A stretch of DNA of 64,000 bases. Origin: Stenotrophomonas cyclobalanopsidis (GTDB taxonomy: Bacteria > Pseudomonadota > Gammaproteobacteria > Xanthomonadales > Xanthomonadaceae). Shown piece by piece: positions 44,650-55,903 of the stretch. A program made the translations under genes and the position numbers. The notes beneath the pieces were generated by a model. That model was not told the origin of the DNA and searched no databases. It saw only the letters and a program-made list of their open reading frames with translations. The stretch lies in the NCBI RefSeq assembly GCF_008710035.1, contig NZ_VYKI01000009.1:39920-103919 (forward strand), read 5' to 3'. Positions within the stretch are counted from its first letter, which is position 1, and the number at the start of each line of letters is the position of its first letter.

Positions 44650-45318
44650 TCAGGCCAGCAGGGCCAGCAACTGCGCCGGTTCGCGGGCCAGGTGGCTGGC
44701 ACCGGCCTCGGTCAGCTCGGCTTCGCCACCGAAGCCCCACAGCACGCCCACGTTGCGCAGGCCGTGGTGGCGCGCGCCTTCGATGTCCATGCGGCGGTCG
44801 CCGATCATCCAGCACTGCGCCGGTTGCAGCTGCAGGCGCTGCAGCGCCTCGCCGACCAGCTGCGGCTTGCTGCTGCGCGAACCATCCGGCGTCGAACCGA
44901 TCACCTCGTCGAACAGGCTGCCGAACGGCAGGTGCTCGACGATGCGCCGCGCGTGCGGCTCGTTCTTGGCGGTCACCACGGCCAGGCGGTGGCCGCGACC
45001 GTGCAGCGCGCGCACGGTCGCTTCGATGTCCGGGTAAATGGTGTGCTCACGCCAGCCTTCCACGTCGAAACGCTCGCGGTAGAAGGCCACGGCCTCCTCC
45101 ACCCGCACGTCGTCGCCGAACAGCGGGCCGAAGGTGGTGCGCAGCGACGGCCCGATCCAGCCCAGCAGGGTTTCCTGCGGCGGCACCGGGTGGCCCATCT
45201 TCTGCAGCGCATAGGCGATGCAGGTGGTGATGCCCACTTCCGAATCGATCAGGGTGCCATCCATGTCGAAGAAGAGCGTTGCACGCTCTTCTCCGTCAGC
45301 ACGCACGTTGGCGCTCAT
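44650..45318 (-). CDS. HAD-family phosphatase, Gph-like
   Basis: 222 residues. HAD core with the nucleophile Asp in [12 protein letters not shown], motif II VVTAKN, motif III Lys in SSKPQLV and motif [15 protein letters not shown], plus a C1 cap domain. Resembles phosphoglycolate phosphatase or a 5'-nucleotidase-like enzyme. Its start overlaps the pgk stop (ATGA), so it is coupled to pgk. It may repair a glycolytic by-product such as phosphoglycolate. Confidence 0.88.
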   Translation of the reverse strand: MSANVRADGEERATLFFDMDGTLIDSEVGITTCIAYALQKMGHPVPPQETLLGWIGPSLRTTFGPLFGDDVRVEEAVAFYRERFDVEGWREHTIYPDIEATVRALHGRGHRLAVVTAKNEPHARRIVEHLPFGSLFDEVIGSTPDGSRSSKPQLVGEALQRLQLQPAQCWMIGDRRMDIEGARHHGLRNVGVLWGFGGEAELTEAGASHLAREPAQLLALLA

Positions 45319-46490
45319 GCGCCGCGTGCGGCCAGCGCAGCCACGGCCGGCAGGGTCTTGCCTTCCAGGAATTCCAGGAACGCGCCGCCACCGGTGGAGA
45401 TGTAGCTGACATCACCGGCGATATCGAACTTGTCGACGGCCGCCAGGGTGTCGCCGCCACCGGCGATCGAGAACGCCTTGGAGCTGGCGATGGCACGGGC
45501 CAGTGCTTCGGTGCCCTTGCTGAAGGCCTCGAACTCGAACACGCCGACCGGGCCGTTCCAGACCACGGTGCCGGCCTTCTCGATCAGCTGCGCGTACTGC
45601 GCGGCGGTCTGCGGGCCGATGTCCAGGATCAGGTCATCTTCGGCCACGGCGTCGACGGCCTTCACTTCGGCGGCGGCATCGGGCAGGAACTGCTTGGCGG
45701 TGACGACGTCCACCGGCAGCGGAATGGCCGCGCCACGTGCCTGCGCATCGGCCACGATCTTCTTCGCGGTATCCAGCAGGTCCGGTTCGTACAGCGACTT
45801 GCCCACCTTGTAGCCGGCGGCGGCGATGAAGGTGTTGGCGATGCCGCCACCGACGATCAGCTGGTCGACCTTGCCGACCAGGTTGGCCAGCAGTTCCAGC
45901 TTGGTGCTGACCTTGCTGCCGGCGACGATGGCCAGCAGCGGCTTGGCCGGTGCGTCCAGCGCCTTGGCCAGCGCGTCCAGCTCGGCCATCAGCAGCGGGC
46001 CACCGGCGGCGACCGGGGCGAAACGGATGACGCCGTGGGTGGAGGCCTGGGCGCGGTGTGCGGTACCGAAGGCATCCATCACGAACACGTCGCAGAGCGC
46101 GGCGTACTGCTTGGACAGGGCTTCGTCATCCTTGCCCTCGCCGACGTTCATGCGGCAGTTTTCCAGCAGCACCAGCTGGCCCGGCTGCACATCGACGCCG
46201 TCGACCCAGTCGCGCACCAGCGGAACCTCGCGGCCCAGCAGCTCGGACAGGCGTGCGGCGACCGGCGCCAGCGAGTCGGCTTCGCTCCACACGCCCTCCT
46301 TCGGGCGGCCCAGGTGCGAGGTGACCATGACGGCGGCACCCTGCTCCAGCGCGCGCTTGAGCGTCGGCAGCGAAGCGGTGATGCGCTGTTCGGAGGTGAT
46401 GCGGCCATTCTCGATCGGCACGTTCAGATCCTGGCGGATCAACACGCGCTTGCCGGAGAGGTCGAGGTCGGTCATGCGGACGATGGACAT
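45315..46490 (-). CDS. pgk: Phosphoglycerate kinase
   Basis: 391 residues. N-terminal [20 protein letters not shown] near 62, [26 protein letters not shown], and the C-terminal nucleotide loop [11 protein letters not shown]. It transfers phosphate between 1,3-bisphosphoglycerate and ADP. Start [10 protein letters not shown] at 46490; residues upstream are not conserved. It overlaps the phosphatase gene downstream. Confidence 0.97.
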   Translation of the reverse strand: MSIVRMTDLDLSGKRVLIRQDLNVPIENGRITSEQRITASLPTLKRALEQGAAVMVTSHLGRPKEGVWSEADSLAPVAARLSELLGREVPLVRDWVDGVDVQPGQLVLLENCRMNVGEGKDDEALSKQYAALCDVFVMDAFGTAHRAQASTHGVIRFAPVAAGGPLLMAELDALAKALDAPAKPLLAIVAGSKVSTKLELLANLVGKVDQLIVGGGIANTFIAAAGYKVGKSLYEPDLLDTAKKIVADAQARGAAIPLPVDVVTAKQFLPDAAAEVKAVDAVAEDDLILDIGPQTAAQYAQLIEKAGTVVWNGPVGVFEFEAFSKGTEALARAIASSKAFSIAGGGDTLAAVDKFDIAGDVSYISTGGGAFLEFLEGKTLPAVAALAARGA

Positions 46491-46883
46491 GGGCAACTCT
46501 TTGGCTCGGGGACAGGATGCCGGTGTACGGCAGACGGGCATTGTATCGGGTGGCGATGCCTGCGGCAGGCAGAGGCGCAGAGCAACAGCAACAGCCCGCA
46601 TGGCCGGCTCTGGGTTGTCCGTGCGGGGCCAGGGCGGTGTGGGTGGCAAAGCCAAGAGCGGTTTCTGATGTCGAATGGAGAAGGAATGTAGAGCCGAGCC
46701 CATGCTCGGCTGGAGGTTTCGCGCAGAGCAGCCGAGCGTGGGCTCGGCTCTACAAAGAGCGCCTAGCCAATTCACGGCGTCCCCCAGACAACCCACCCGC
46801 CCGGCCTACCTCGCAAGGCCAGTCGACTAACAGTCGACTCTACCGACTGCCCACCCACGAGGGGCTGCGCCGTTCGCAGGACC
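46491..46883. other. 393-nt gene-free gap with three SMAG hairpins
   Basis: Between pgk and the DUF3999 gene. SMAG copies at about 46688-46713 (GTAGAGCCGAGCCC), 46729-46753 (ends GGCTCGGCTCTAC) and 46820-46843 (AACAGTCGACTCTAC). The pgk leader is at 46491-46680; no clear promoter is marked. Confidence 0.75.
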
Positions 46884-48260
46884 CTACGCCGAAGGCGCAG
46901 GCTTCTGCCGCAGCAGGCTGACCGCCAAACCACCCACCACCAGCACGCCCAAGCCCAGCAGCGCCCACAACAACCACGCCTTCCAGTCGCGCTGCGGCTT
47001 CAACGCCGCGTCGCCAGCCAGCGTCTCCGGCGCGCCTTCCAGCCGCGCCAGCGTCGGCTGCCACGACGGGTCGTTGCGCTGGCGCAGTTCCTCGATCAGC
47101 ACCGCGATCGGTGCTTCGGCGCGGCGTGCGGTGGCGCTGCCCACGGCCAGCGCGTACGGCGCCGCGCCCTGGCTCAGGAACACCATCACTTCTGGCTGAT
47201 AGCCCAGGCGCAGGGTCGGTGCCGTGGCCGTTTCCGCCGGGCTGGCCACCAACTTCCAGTAGCGGTCACGCCAGGGGCCGCCCAGTGACTGCGCGGCCGA
47301 CTGCTGGCGCTGGCCCGCGGCGCCCTGCTGCACCTGGTAGGCGATCCACGGCGCGCTGCGGCGCTGCCATTCGGCGCCGGGATCGTCGCGGCTGTACAGC
47401 GTCCACTGCACCAGGCTGTTGTCGGTGCTGGCCACGTCGGCCTTGCTGACCGGGAAGCGTCCATCCAGCTCGAAGGTGTATTCACCCTTGCCGGCAGCAG
47501 TGGGTTCCAGCGACAGCCACTCCCACGGCAGCGTCGCCGGCGCCGGCGGCAGTTCGGCCAGTACGCTGCGCAGGGCCGGCAGGCGCGCGTCGCCCTGCGG
47601 CAGCACGCGCAGGTAGCGTGCGTTGCCATCCACCTGCAGGCGACGCTGCAGCAGGCGCTTGCCGGCGCGCTGCAGGTCCACCAGCGGCACATCGCGCGCG
47701 ACCACGCGCCAGTGCTGCAGGTCGTCGCTGGCATCGAGCTGCACCTGCGCCTGCAGCGGTTGCCCGCTGTCGGCCCAGTCCAGCACCAGTGCCGCCAGCG
47801 GCTGCTGGCCCAGCACGCTGGCATCGATCAGCCAACCGCCCTGCCCGTTCGCCACGGCACCGCCGCCCACGCGCGCTTCGACCCGGCGCACGCGGCCATC
47901 GGTGTCGCGCTCGGTCAGCAGCTGCAGGTCATTGCGCTGCGCCTCGGCCAACGGCGGCAGCGCGAACCACGGCAGCTCGCGCTGCACCGGTGGCTGCGCC
48001 AGCGGCTGGTCCGGAGCCAGCAGCGCGGAGGGCAACGCCTGCCCCGCGGCGTTGAACACCTGCAGGTCGCTGAGATCGGCGCTGCCGGCGCGGCGGTAGA
48101 TGGCCGGCTCCAGCACCACGCGGTAGGCGCCGGACTGCGCGCTGGACAGGCTCAACGGCCACTGCTCGGCGTAGTGCGCGCGGTAGTCGGTGGCCTGCGC
48201 GGATGCGACGCCGGCCAGCGCCAGCAACATCGGCAGCAATGCCCTGCTCCACTTCTTCAT
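46884..48260 (-). CDS. DUF3999-type membrane-anchored protein
   Basis: 458 residues. Signal peptide (MKKWSRALLPMLLALAGVASA), a large exported beta-rich region that looks like two jelly-roll-like halves (residues 30-400), and one C-terminal membrane helix (LLWALLGLGVLVVGGLAVSLL) with a short basic tail. So most of the protein is periplasmic, held by the C-terminal anchor. Function unknown. Start ATG at 48260 overlaps the stop of the DUF2339 gene (ATGA), so they are a fixed pair. Its TAG stop is also next to GTAG-like sequence. Confidence 0.82.
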   Translation of the reverse strand: MKKWSRALLPMLLALAGVASAQATDYRAHYAEQWPLSLSSAQSGAYRVVLEPAIYRRAGSADLSDLQVFNAAGQALPSALLAPDQPLAQPPVQRELPWFALPPLAEAQRNDLQLLTERDTDGRVRRVEARVGGGAVANGQGGWLIDASVLGQQPLAALVLDWADSGQPLQAQVQLDASDDLQHWRVVARDVPLVDLQRAGKRLLQRRLQVDGNARYLRVLPQGDARLPALRSVLAELPPAPATLPWEWLSLEPTAAGKGEYTFELDGRFPVSKADVASTDNSLVQWTLYSRDDPGAEWQRRSAPWIAYQVQQGAAGQRQQSAAQSLGGPWRDRYWKLVASPAETATAPTLRLGYQPEVMVFLSQGAAPYALAVGSATARRAEAPIAVLIEELRQRNDPSWQPTLARLEGAPETLAGDAALKPQRDWKAWLLWALLGLGVLVVGGLAVSLLRQKPAPSA

Positions 48261-50917
48261 TGTGTGTTCTCCACGGTCGGCGCGGTGCCCGGGGGCGCCG
48301 GCGCGAGATAGCCCACGACCGTGCACAGCAGGCCGTAGGCGATGAACGATGCGATACCCAGCAGGTTGCCCAGGTGCTGGCGGTCGATCAGCACCAGCTT
48401 GGCCAGGACCACGGCCATCAGCACGGCGCCCACCATCCACAGCACGCGCTGGCCCCGGCGTGAGCCCCAGACCCAGGCGATCACGCCGAGCACGCTCCAC
48501 AGCACGGTCAGGCTGGTCTGGGCCAGGCTCTCGCGGGCCATCGACGGCGCCCAGGGCACACCGCCCCAGTGGTGCACGCCATGCAGCACGGTGCTGGTCA
48601 GGCCGATGAAACCGGCCAGGGCCATCAGCGGCACGCGCAGGCGCTGCAACAGCGCCGGGGCCTCGCTGCCGAACAGCCAGCGCGCGGCCAGCAGCAGGCT
48701 CAGCCACTGTGCCAGCTCGGCCGGGTTCAGCACCGGCAGCCACGGCAGCGGTGCGGCATCGCCGGCCAGGCTGATGCCGATCCACCAGGCGCAGGCCAGC
48801 ACGCCGACCACCACGCTCTGCAGCGCCACGCGCGCGGCATCGAAGGCATCCCCCAGCGGCCAGCGCAGCCACGTCCAGCGCCACAGCGACAACGCCGCCA
48901 GCAGCAGCCACGGCAGGGTCACCAGCAGCGCGCTCCAGCCTTGGGCCAAGTGCGCGGTATCGCTACTCCACAGCGCAAGCAAGGACAGCAGCGACGGCCA
49001 CAGCAGCCACCACAGGAATTGGGCGACACGGGCCACGCCGTCGCCGCCCTGGCGCAGGCACAGCAGGGTGCGCACGCCCAGCACGGCGAACACCGCCCAG
49101 CCCAGCGCGCCGTAACCGGCAAACGGCTGCTGGTGCGCATCGCTCTGCAGCAGGGCCAGCGGGAAGCCGGCGGCCAGCATCACCAGTGCGGTCATGCCCA
49201 GCGCGCGTGCCGGTTGGCGACGCTGCACCTCGGCTGCCAGCCAAGCGGTGACCGCCGCCAGCACCAGCAGCGCGTCGGCCTGCGCCGCGTGCTCGATGAA
49301 GCGGCCGATCTCATGGACGAACGCGCCCAGCCACCACAGCAGGCCCCACAGGTAATAGACCACGGCCACGTCATGCCGCGCGCGGCGCTGGTAGCTCCAC
49401 GCAGTGGCGAAACCGGCCACGGCCAGCAGCAGCGCGCCGATGGCGGTGGGGTTGAGCAGGAACCGCGTGTCGCCGTGCCAGTAGTCGGCACCCACCACGA
49501 ACGCGAACGCGGCGCCGAGCTGCAGCAGCGCAGCCGCCACCTGCGGCAGCCAGCGCTGCTGCCGCAGCCCCAGCCAGGCCAGGCCGGCGCCTTCCAGCGC
49601 GAACACCGCACCGGTGGCGCGTGCCGACAGCGCCAGCGGCACCGCCAGGGTGGCAAAGCCCACCGCCAGCACCGCGTGCGACTGCGCCAGCACGCTGTAC
49701 GAGGTGCGATGGATCAATGCGCGTGCCAGCACCGCATAGATCGCGGCCAGGCCCAGCGCGCACAGCGCCAGCGTCATCGGCTGCTCGTGCAGCATGCCGG
49801 CCTGCAGCGAGAACGCGATCAGCGGCGTGCCGAACACCAGGCTGCCGTCGACCAGGTCGCGACGCTCGGCCGGCTGGCGGCGTGCGTACAGCAGCGGGAT
49901 CAGCAGGTAGAAGGCGAAGAACAGCAGCAGGAACGGCTCTGTGCTGGCGAACTTGTCGGCGCGGTACTGCAGCACGCCCCAGAACGTGCCGATGCCGAAG
50001 GTGAAAGCAAAACCCAGCAGGTTGAGCGCGCGCCACGGGCGGAACCAGGCGATGGCGAAGATGCCCGCATTGAGCACCGCGTAGTAACTGAACAGGCCCA
50101 CGTGATTGCCGCTGCCGGTGGACAGCCACAGCGGCGCCATGAAGCCGGCGAGGATGCCCAGCACCGCCAGCGTGCGCGAGTTCTGTGCCACGGCCAGCAC
50201 GCACAGGCCCGCCACCAGCAGGATCGAGCTGGCGAAGGCGAAGCCGGGGTTGATGAGTTCAAAGCGCTTGAACGCGGCGAAGATGGTCAGCAGCAGCACG
50301 CCGATGGCGCCGCCCTGCAGGGCCAGCGCGAACAACCGGCGGCGTTCGCGCTGGTGCCAGCCGAAGCCGAGCAGGCCCAGCGCACCCACGGTGATGGCGG
50401 CCAGGCGCAGCTCGATCGGCAGCACCAGCCAGCCCTGGTCGCTGACGTACTTCAGCAGCGCGGCGACGCCGGCCAGCAGCACCAGCATGCCGATCTTCAC
50501 CGGCACGTTGCCTTCGGTGAACCAGCGCTTGACCGCGCCCACGGCGCGTTCGATCACGTTGGGCATCGCCGGTTCCGCTGGCAATGGCGGCCATGCCGGC
50601 ACCGGAGGCGGTGCGACAGGTGCCGGTGCGGGCGGCGCAACGGAAGGTTCGGGGGGCCGAACCGGCGGCGGCGCGGCGGCGGCCGGGCGCAGGAACGACG
50701 GTTCGCTGGTCTCCACGGTGGCGGCGGCCGGCCGAGCCGGTAGCACGGGAGCCTCGGCTTCACGCAGCGGTGCGGCGACGGCCGTGATGCCCTCGGCCAG
50801 TGCGCTTTCCAGCGCGGTCACGCGCCGGCGCAGGCCGACAATCATCACCAGCGCCACCACCAGCAGCAGCGGTATCGCCAGCAGGGCCAGAACCAACAGG
50901 ACGATCAGTGCTTCCAT
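48257..50917 (-). CDS. DUF2339-type polytopic membrane protein
   Basis: 886 residues. An N-terminal membrane helix is followed by a coiled-coil stretch and an Ala/Pro-rich linker (about 45-120). About 24-26 densely packed membrane helices then cover residues 155-880, with almost no soluble domain. Such proteins have no known activity; the many helices suggest a transport or lipid-handling scaffold. ATG at 50917 is chosen because the first helix starts there; the longer frame to 51217 reads through spacer. It is always next to DUF3999 here. Confidence 0.82.
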   Translation of the reverse strand: MEALIVLLVLALLAIPLLLVVALVMIVGLRRRVTALESALAEGITAVAAPLREAEAPVLPARPAAATVETSEPSFLRPAAAAPPPVRPPEPSVAPPAPAPVAPPPVPAWPPLPAEPAMPNVIERAVGAVKRWFTEGNVPVKIGMLVLLAGVAALLKYVSDQGWLVLPIELRLAAITVGALGLLGFGWHQRERRRLFALALQGGAIGVLLLTIFAAFKRFELINPGFAFASSILLVAGLCVLAVAQNSRTLAVLGILAGFMAPLWLSTGSGNHVGLFSYYAVLNAGIFAIAWFRPWRALNLLGFAFTFGIGTFWGVLQYRADKFASTEPFLLLFFAFYLLIPLLYARRQPAERRDLVDGSLVFGTPLIAFSLQAGMLHEQPMTLALCALGLAAIYAVLARALIHRTSYSVLAQSHAVLAVGFATLAVPLALSARATGAVFALEGAGLAWLGLRQQRWLPQVAAALLQLGAAFAFVVGADYWHGDTRFLLNPTAIGALLLAVAGFATAWSYQRRARHDVAVVYYLWGLLWWLGAFVHEIGRFIEHAAQADALLVLAAVTAWLAAEVQRRQPARALGMTALVMLAAGFPLALLQSDAHQQPFAGYGALGWAVFAVLGVRTLLCLRQGGDGVARVAQFLWWLLWPSLLSLLALWSSDTAHLAQGWSALLVTLPWLLLAALSLWRWTWLRWPLGDAFDAARVALQSVVVGVLACAWWIGISLAGDAAPLPWLPVLNPAELAQWLSLLLAARWLFGSEAPALLQRLRVPLMALAGFIGLTSTVLHGVHHWGGVPWAPSMARESLAQTSLTVLWSVLGVIAWVWGSRRGQRVLWMVGAVLMAVVLAKLVLIDRQHLGNLLGIASFIAYGLLCTVVGYLAPAPPGTAPTVENTQ

Positions 50918-51031
50918 TCTTCGTCTATACCCCAACGCAGCCGCGCCCCAGCGGCAGCGGTCCGTGGCCCATGCTACGTCAGCCGGGCCCAGATACGACG
51001 AACCCCGGCCAGGCCGGGACCCATAAACAAT

Positions 51032-51053
51032 GAACCCCGGCAAGCCGGGGTTC
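51032..51053 (-). terminator. Hairpin after gapA
   Basis: Perfect 10-bp stem GAACCCCGGC / GCCGGGGTTC with loop AA, 22 nt past the gapA stop, followed leftward by ATTGTTTATGG. Likely terminator. Confidence 0.65.
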
Positions 51054-51074
51054 GTGTGCGGATCGTCGCGGGCC

Positions 51075-52212
<1,138 letters not shown>

Positions 52213-52272
52213 AGCGTTAGCGCGGCGTGAGGCGGAGACTGGCCACATCCACCCCGCAACGAGAACACCCCC

Positions 52273-52902
52273 ATGCGCAAGACCTCCCCCCTGATCCTGG
52301 CCGGCCTGGCCGCCGCCCTCTCGCTGGCCGCCGCCCCGGCCATGGCCCAGTCCAAGGGCGACTGGACCGTCTCGGCCGGGGTCCACCAGGTCGCCCCGAA
52401 GTCGAACAACGGCTCGCTGGCCGGTGGCACCCTGAAGGTGGACGTCGACAGTGACATCAAGCCGACCATCACCGGCGAATACTTCATTGCCGACAATCTG
52501 GGCATTGAAGTGCTGGCGGCCCTGCCGTTCAAGCACGACATCAGCATCGATGGGCTGGGCCGGGTCGGCAGCACCAAGCACCTGCCGCCGGTGGTCAGCC
52601 TGCAGTACCACTTCAACAGCGCGGGCAAGGTCTCGCCTTTCCTCGGCGCGGGCCTGAACTACACGACCTTCTTCAGCGAAGACACCACCGGCGCACTGGC
52701 CGGCAGCAAGCTGAACCTGCAGGATTCGTGGGGCCTGGCCGCGCATGCCGGCGTGGACTTCGCCATCGGCGAGAAGGGTGCGCTGCGCGTGGACCTGCGC
52801 TGGATCGACATCGACAGCAAGGTGAAGCTCAATGGCGAGAAGATCGGCACGGTGAACATCGACCCGCTCGCTTACGGCGTGTCCTACGTTTTCAAGTTCT
52901 AA
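52273..52902 (+). CDS. ompW: OmpW-family outer-membrane porin
   Basis: 209 residues with a signal peptide ending MAQ near residue 25. Eight-stranded barrel protein; DWTVSAGVHQVAP begins the mature part, and YGVSYVFKF ends in Phe for outer-membrane insertion. It carries small hydrophobic molecules across the outer membrane. An FNR-type box precedes it and a strong terminator follows. Confidence 0.92.
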   Translation: MRKTSPLILAGLAAALSLAAAPAMAQSKGDWTVSAGVHQVAPKSNNGSLAGGTLKVDVDSDIKPTITGEYFIADNLGIEVLAALPFKHDISIDGLGRVGSTKHLPPVVSLQYHFNSAGKVSPFLGAGLNYTTFFSEDTTGALAGSKLNLQDSWGLAAHAGVDFAIGEKGALRVDLRWIDIDSKVKLNGEKIGTVNIDPLAYGVSYVFKF

Positions 52903-52928
52903 GACACCCGCAACCCTCGCAGCATATT

Positions 52929-52956
52929 GCCCCGGTGTGTGTGCCGGGGCTTTTTT
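52929..52956 (+). terminator. Intrinsic terminator of ompW
   Basis: 7-bp stem GCCCCGG / CCGGGGC with an 8-nt loop, followed by TTTTTT, 27 nt after the stop. Confidence 0.9.
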
Positions 52957-53000
52957 CTGCCTCGCCGCGGTCATTGAAAGCCTACACGCAGGGCGTGGAC

Positions 53001-54122
53001 CTACGGGTCTGCGGCAACTTCCACCCGGTTGCGGCCGGCTGCCTTCGCTCGGTACAGGGCCTTGTCGGCACGCTGCAACGCCTGCTCCAGTGTGTCGCCA
53101 CCCTCGTCATGCCAGCGTGCTACGCCGATGCTTACGCTCACCACGGGCGCCGCATCCGAAGCCACGTGCGTGATCGCCAACGCCTGCACCCGCTGCCGCA
53201 TCTGCTCGAACGGTGCCGTTTCCGGTTCGCCCGGCGTCCAGTAACCCAGCGCCACGAATTCCTCGCCACCATAGCGCGCCACCACCGAGCCGGTGCCCTG
53301 CAGCTGCGCAGCCAGGGTGAGGGCAACCGCATGCAGGACCGTGTCGCCCGCCGGATGACCGTGGTGATCGTTGTAACGCTTGAAATAGTCGATATCGATC
53401 ATCGCGATCCGCAGCGCGCCGGGTGCGTGGGGCGTTTTCAGATAGCCCTGGAAGATCTCGCGGGCGCGGCGGGCAAAGGCCCGGCGATTGAGCAGACCGG
53501 TCAGCGCGTCATGGTTGGCCATGGCATCCAGCTGACGCTCGGCCCGCCAGGTGGCCCTGGCCTGTCGTTCGGAAATGTAGCTGCCCACGATGCCCGCCGT
53601 GTTGCTGGCAAGCACGAACATCACCCCCTGCAGCGCCCCTTGCCAGCCCAGGCTGAACTCGGCCAGGGCGAAGGCCGCGCTGACCACGGAGCCAGCTACC
53701 GCCGCGACCGCGAAGCGCAGGCCGCACAGGAAGTAGTTGAGCAGAAGGAACAGGCTGATTCCTTCATAGGGATAGTTCACCCCCGCGCGATGGGCGGTCC
53801 AGACCATCATGACCAGCGCCAGGCCTGCCACCAGCACGACGCAGGCCCCCAGCGTCTGCAGGCGACGGCGGAAGACCGGCACGAAGGTCAGCATTACCCC
53901 GATCAGCAGCGCAGGCAGCAGCAGGCCGGCGCGCCAACGGAATACGGCGGCATTCACGTCGGGCGGAAGCCAGCCACGGTCCAGCACGGCAAAGACCAGC
54001 GCCAGCAACGCCGCCAGGATGCAGGCGCAACGCATGCGCCACAGGACCTGGGCGTTGAAACTGTCGGCAAAGTCCTGGTCGGCGTTGGCAGCCGCTTCGG
54101 CGCGGCTGTTTTCAATGATCAT
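53001..54122 (-). CDS. Membrane-bound diguanylate cyclase
   Basis: 373 residues. Five or six membrane helices (about 30-190) make an MASE-like sensor, followed by a GGDEF domain (about 205-365): LTGLLNRRAF, the metal site in MIDIDYFKRYND, and the active-site loop RYGGEEF near 284. It should make cyclic di-GMP, which in this group controls biofilm and pilus use. The stop codon TAG is the GTAG of a SMAG repeat (GTAGGTCCACGCC reading left from 53004). Confidence 0.93.
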   Translation of the reverse strand: MIIENSRAEAAANADQDFADSFNAQVLWRMRCACILAALLALVFAVLDRGWLPPDVNAAVFRWRAGLLLPALLIGVMLTFVPVFRRRLQTLGACVVLVAGLALVMMVWTAHRAGVNYPYEGISLFLLLNYFLCGLRFAVAAVAGSVVSAAFALAEFSLGWQGALQGVMFVLASNTAGIVGSYISERQARATWRAERQLDAMANHDALTGLLNRRAFARRAREIFQGYLKTPHAPGALRIAMIDIDYFKRYNDHHGHPAGDTVLHAVALTLAAQLQGTGSVVARYGGEEFVALGYWTPGEPETAPFEQMRQRVQALAITHVASDAAPVVSVSIGVARWHDEGGDTLEQALQRADKALYRAKAAGRNRVEVAADP

Positions 54123-54233
54123 CCATCCCTCCCCTCAATCGGGCCCCACCCTACCCCGTCCACTGTCAACACCGGATGGCGACTGGCCCCATCGCGTCAA
54201 TCCAGTCCCCGCGCCCCCCGCTAGAATGGGCGC

Positions 54234-55052
54234 ATGAAAGCCCTGCACTCCCTGATCCTCGCTGCCGCCCTTGCGCCGGCCCTGCTGACCCTGTCCGCCC
54301 CCGCCCATGCCTGGGGCGCGCAAGGCCATCGCCTGGTGGCCGAAGTGGCCGACACCCGTCTCAACCCGGCCGCACATGCCGAGGTCGACCGCCTGCTGGC
54401 CGCCGAGCCCGGCGCCACCCTGGCCAGCATCGCGCCGTGGGCCGACCAGCTGCGTGCCAAGGACCCCGGCCTGGGCCGTCGCTCCGCCGGCTGGCACTAC
54501 GTCAACATCGCCGAGGACGGCTGCCAGTACGAGCCGGCCAAGCACTGCAGGAACGGCAACTGCATCGTCGAGGCGCTGAAGGCGCAGAGCGCCATTCTTG
54601 GCGACCACAGCCTGACCGACGGCGAGCGCCTGCAGGCGCTGAAGTTCGTCGTGCACATGGTCGGTGACGTGCACCAGCCGATGCACGCCGGCTACGGCCA
54701 CGACAAGGGCGGCAACGATTTCCAGCTGCAGTTCGGCAACCGCGGTACCAACCTGCATTCGCTGTGGGACAGCGGCATGCTCAACACCCGCAAGCTGGAT
54801 GACGCCGGCTACCTGCCGGTGCTGCGTGCGTTGCCGGCACCGAAGCTGGCGCGCCAGTCCAACCCGCAGCGCGACCCGCAGCGCTGGGCCGAAGCCAGCT
54901 GCCGCATCTCGGTGCAGCCGGGCGTGTACCCGGCCACGCACAAGATCGGCGATGAGTACACCGAGCGCTATCGCCCGGTGGCCGAAGCACAGCTGCGGCT
55001 GGCCGGCGAAAATCTCGCGCAGCTGCTGAACCGCGTGCTCGGCACGCGCTGA
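54234..55052 (+). CDS. Secreted S1/P1-family nuclease
   Basis: 272 residues with a signal peptide ending AHA at residue 26. Mature protein begins with Trp (WGAQGHRLVAEVAD), whose free amino group is a zinc ligand in this family. Other zinc-binding parts are WADQLRA, WHYVNI and KFVVHMVGDVHQPMHAGY, then NLHSLWDSG. It degrades single-stranded DNA and RNA outside the cytoplasm. An MBL-fold gene follows after 10 nt. Confidence 0.93.
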   Translation: MKALHSLILAAALAPALLTLSAPAHAWGAQGHRLVAEVADTRLNPAAHAEVDRLLAAEPGATLASIAPWADQLRAKDPGLGRRSAGWHYVNIAEDGCQYEPAKHCRNGNCIVEALKAQSAILGDHSLTDGERLQALKFVVHMVGDVHQPMHAGYGHDKGGNDFQLQFGNRGTNLHSLWDSGMLNTRKLDDAGYLPVLRALPAPKLARQSNPQRDPQRWAEASCRISVQPGVYPATHKIGDEYTERYRPVAEAQLRLAGENLAQLLNRVLGTR

Positions 55053-55062
55053 GGAGGTTCCC

Positions 55063-55863
55063 ATGGCGGTCCAGGTCCAATCCTTCTTCCACCGCGACAG
55101 CAATACCTTCAGCTACCTGGTCGTCGACCCGGCCAGCAGGGAGGCGGCGCTGATCGATCCGGTCCTGGATTACGACCCGGACACCGATGCCAGCAGCGAC
55201 GCGCCGGTGCGCCCGCTGCTGGACGCCATCGAACTGCAGGGCCTGCAGCTGCGCTGGCTGCTGGAAACCCACGCCCATGCCGACCATGTGTCGGCCGGGC
55301 GACGGCTGAAGCAGCGCTTCCCGCAGGCGACCCTGGCCATCGGCGAAGGCATCCGCGCGGTGCAGGCGACCTTCGCGCCGCGCTACGGCCTGCAGCTGGC
55401 GGCGCAGGATGCGCACTTCGATCACCTGTTCGCCGATGGCGAGACCTTCGCGCTGGGCCAGCTGCAGGGCCGCATCATCGCCGTGCCCGGCCATACCAGC
55501 GACAGCATCGCCTACTTGATCGACGATGCGGTCTTCACCGGCGATTCGCTGTTCATGCCTGACGGCGGTACCGCCCGCTGCGATTTCCCCGGCGGTGATG
55601 CCGCGCAGCTGTACCGCTCGATCCAGCGCCTGCTTGCCCTGCCCGATGCCACCCGCGTGTTCGTCTGCCACGACTACGGTCCGGGCGGACGCGCGTTCGC
55701 CAACGAAACCACCATCGGCGAACAGCGCGCGCACAACATCCACGTGCACGACGGCGTGGATGAAGCGACGTTCGTCAGCGTGCGCGAAGCGCGTGATGTT
55801 ACCCTGGCCGAGCCGAAGCTGATGCAGCCGGCGGTGAAGGCCAACATCGTTGGCGGTGCCTGA
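55063..55863 (+). CDS. MBL-fold hydrolase, Blh/ETHE1-like sulfur dioxygenase
   Basis: 266 residues. The metal site is in ETHAHADHVSAG near 68-75, then VPGHTSDS, FTGDSLFMPDGGTARCDFPG and VCHDYGPGGR. These fit persulfide dioxygenases (Blh/ETHE1 type) better than glyoxalase II. GAGGAGG precedes the ATG. Likely works in sulfide detoxification, though no sulfur regulator is adjacent. Confidence 0.87.
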   Translation: MAVQVQSFFHRDSNTFSYLVVDPASREAALIDPVLDYDPDTDASSDAPVRPLLDAIELQGLQLRWLLETHAHADHVSAGRRLKQRFPQATLAIGEGIRAVQATFAPRYGLQLAAQDAHFDHLFADGETFALGQLQGRIIAVPGHTSDSIAYLIDDAVFTGDSLFMPDGGTARCDFPGGDAAQLYRSIQRLLALPDATRVFVCHDYGPGGRAFANETTIGEQRAHNIHVHDGVDEATFVSVREARDVTLAEPKLMQPAVKANIVGGA

Positions 55864-55880
55864 CCACGACCGCCGAAAAC

Positions 55881-55903
55881 CGCCGGGCGTGGCCCGGCGC
55901 TAC
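55881..55903 (-). repeat. SMAG hairpin supplying a stop codon
   Basis: Minus strand GTAGCGCCGGGCCACGCCCGG starting at 55903. Its TAG (55902-55900) is the stop codon of the TonB-like lipoprotein gene. Confidence 0.88.

Noticed and set aside
46884..48911. Longer start for the DUF3999 gene
   Set aside because: The extra residues are the out-of-frame shadow of the DUF2339 gene; the signal peptide begins at 48260.
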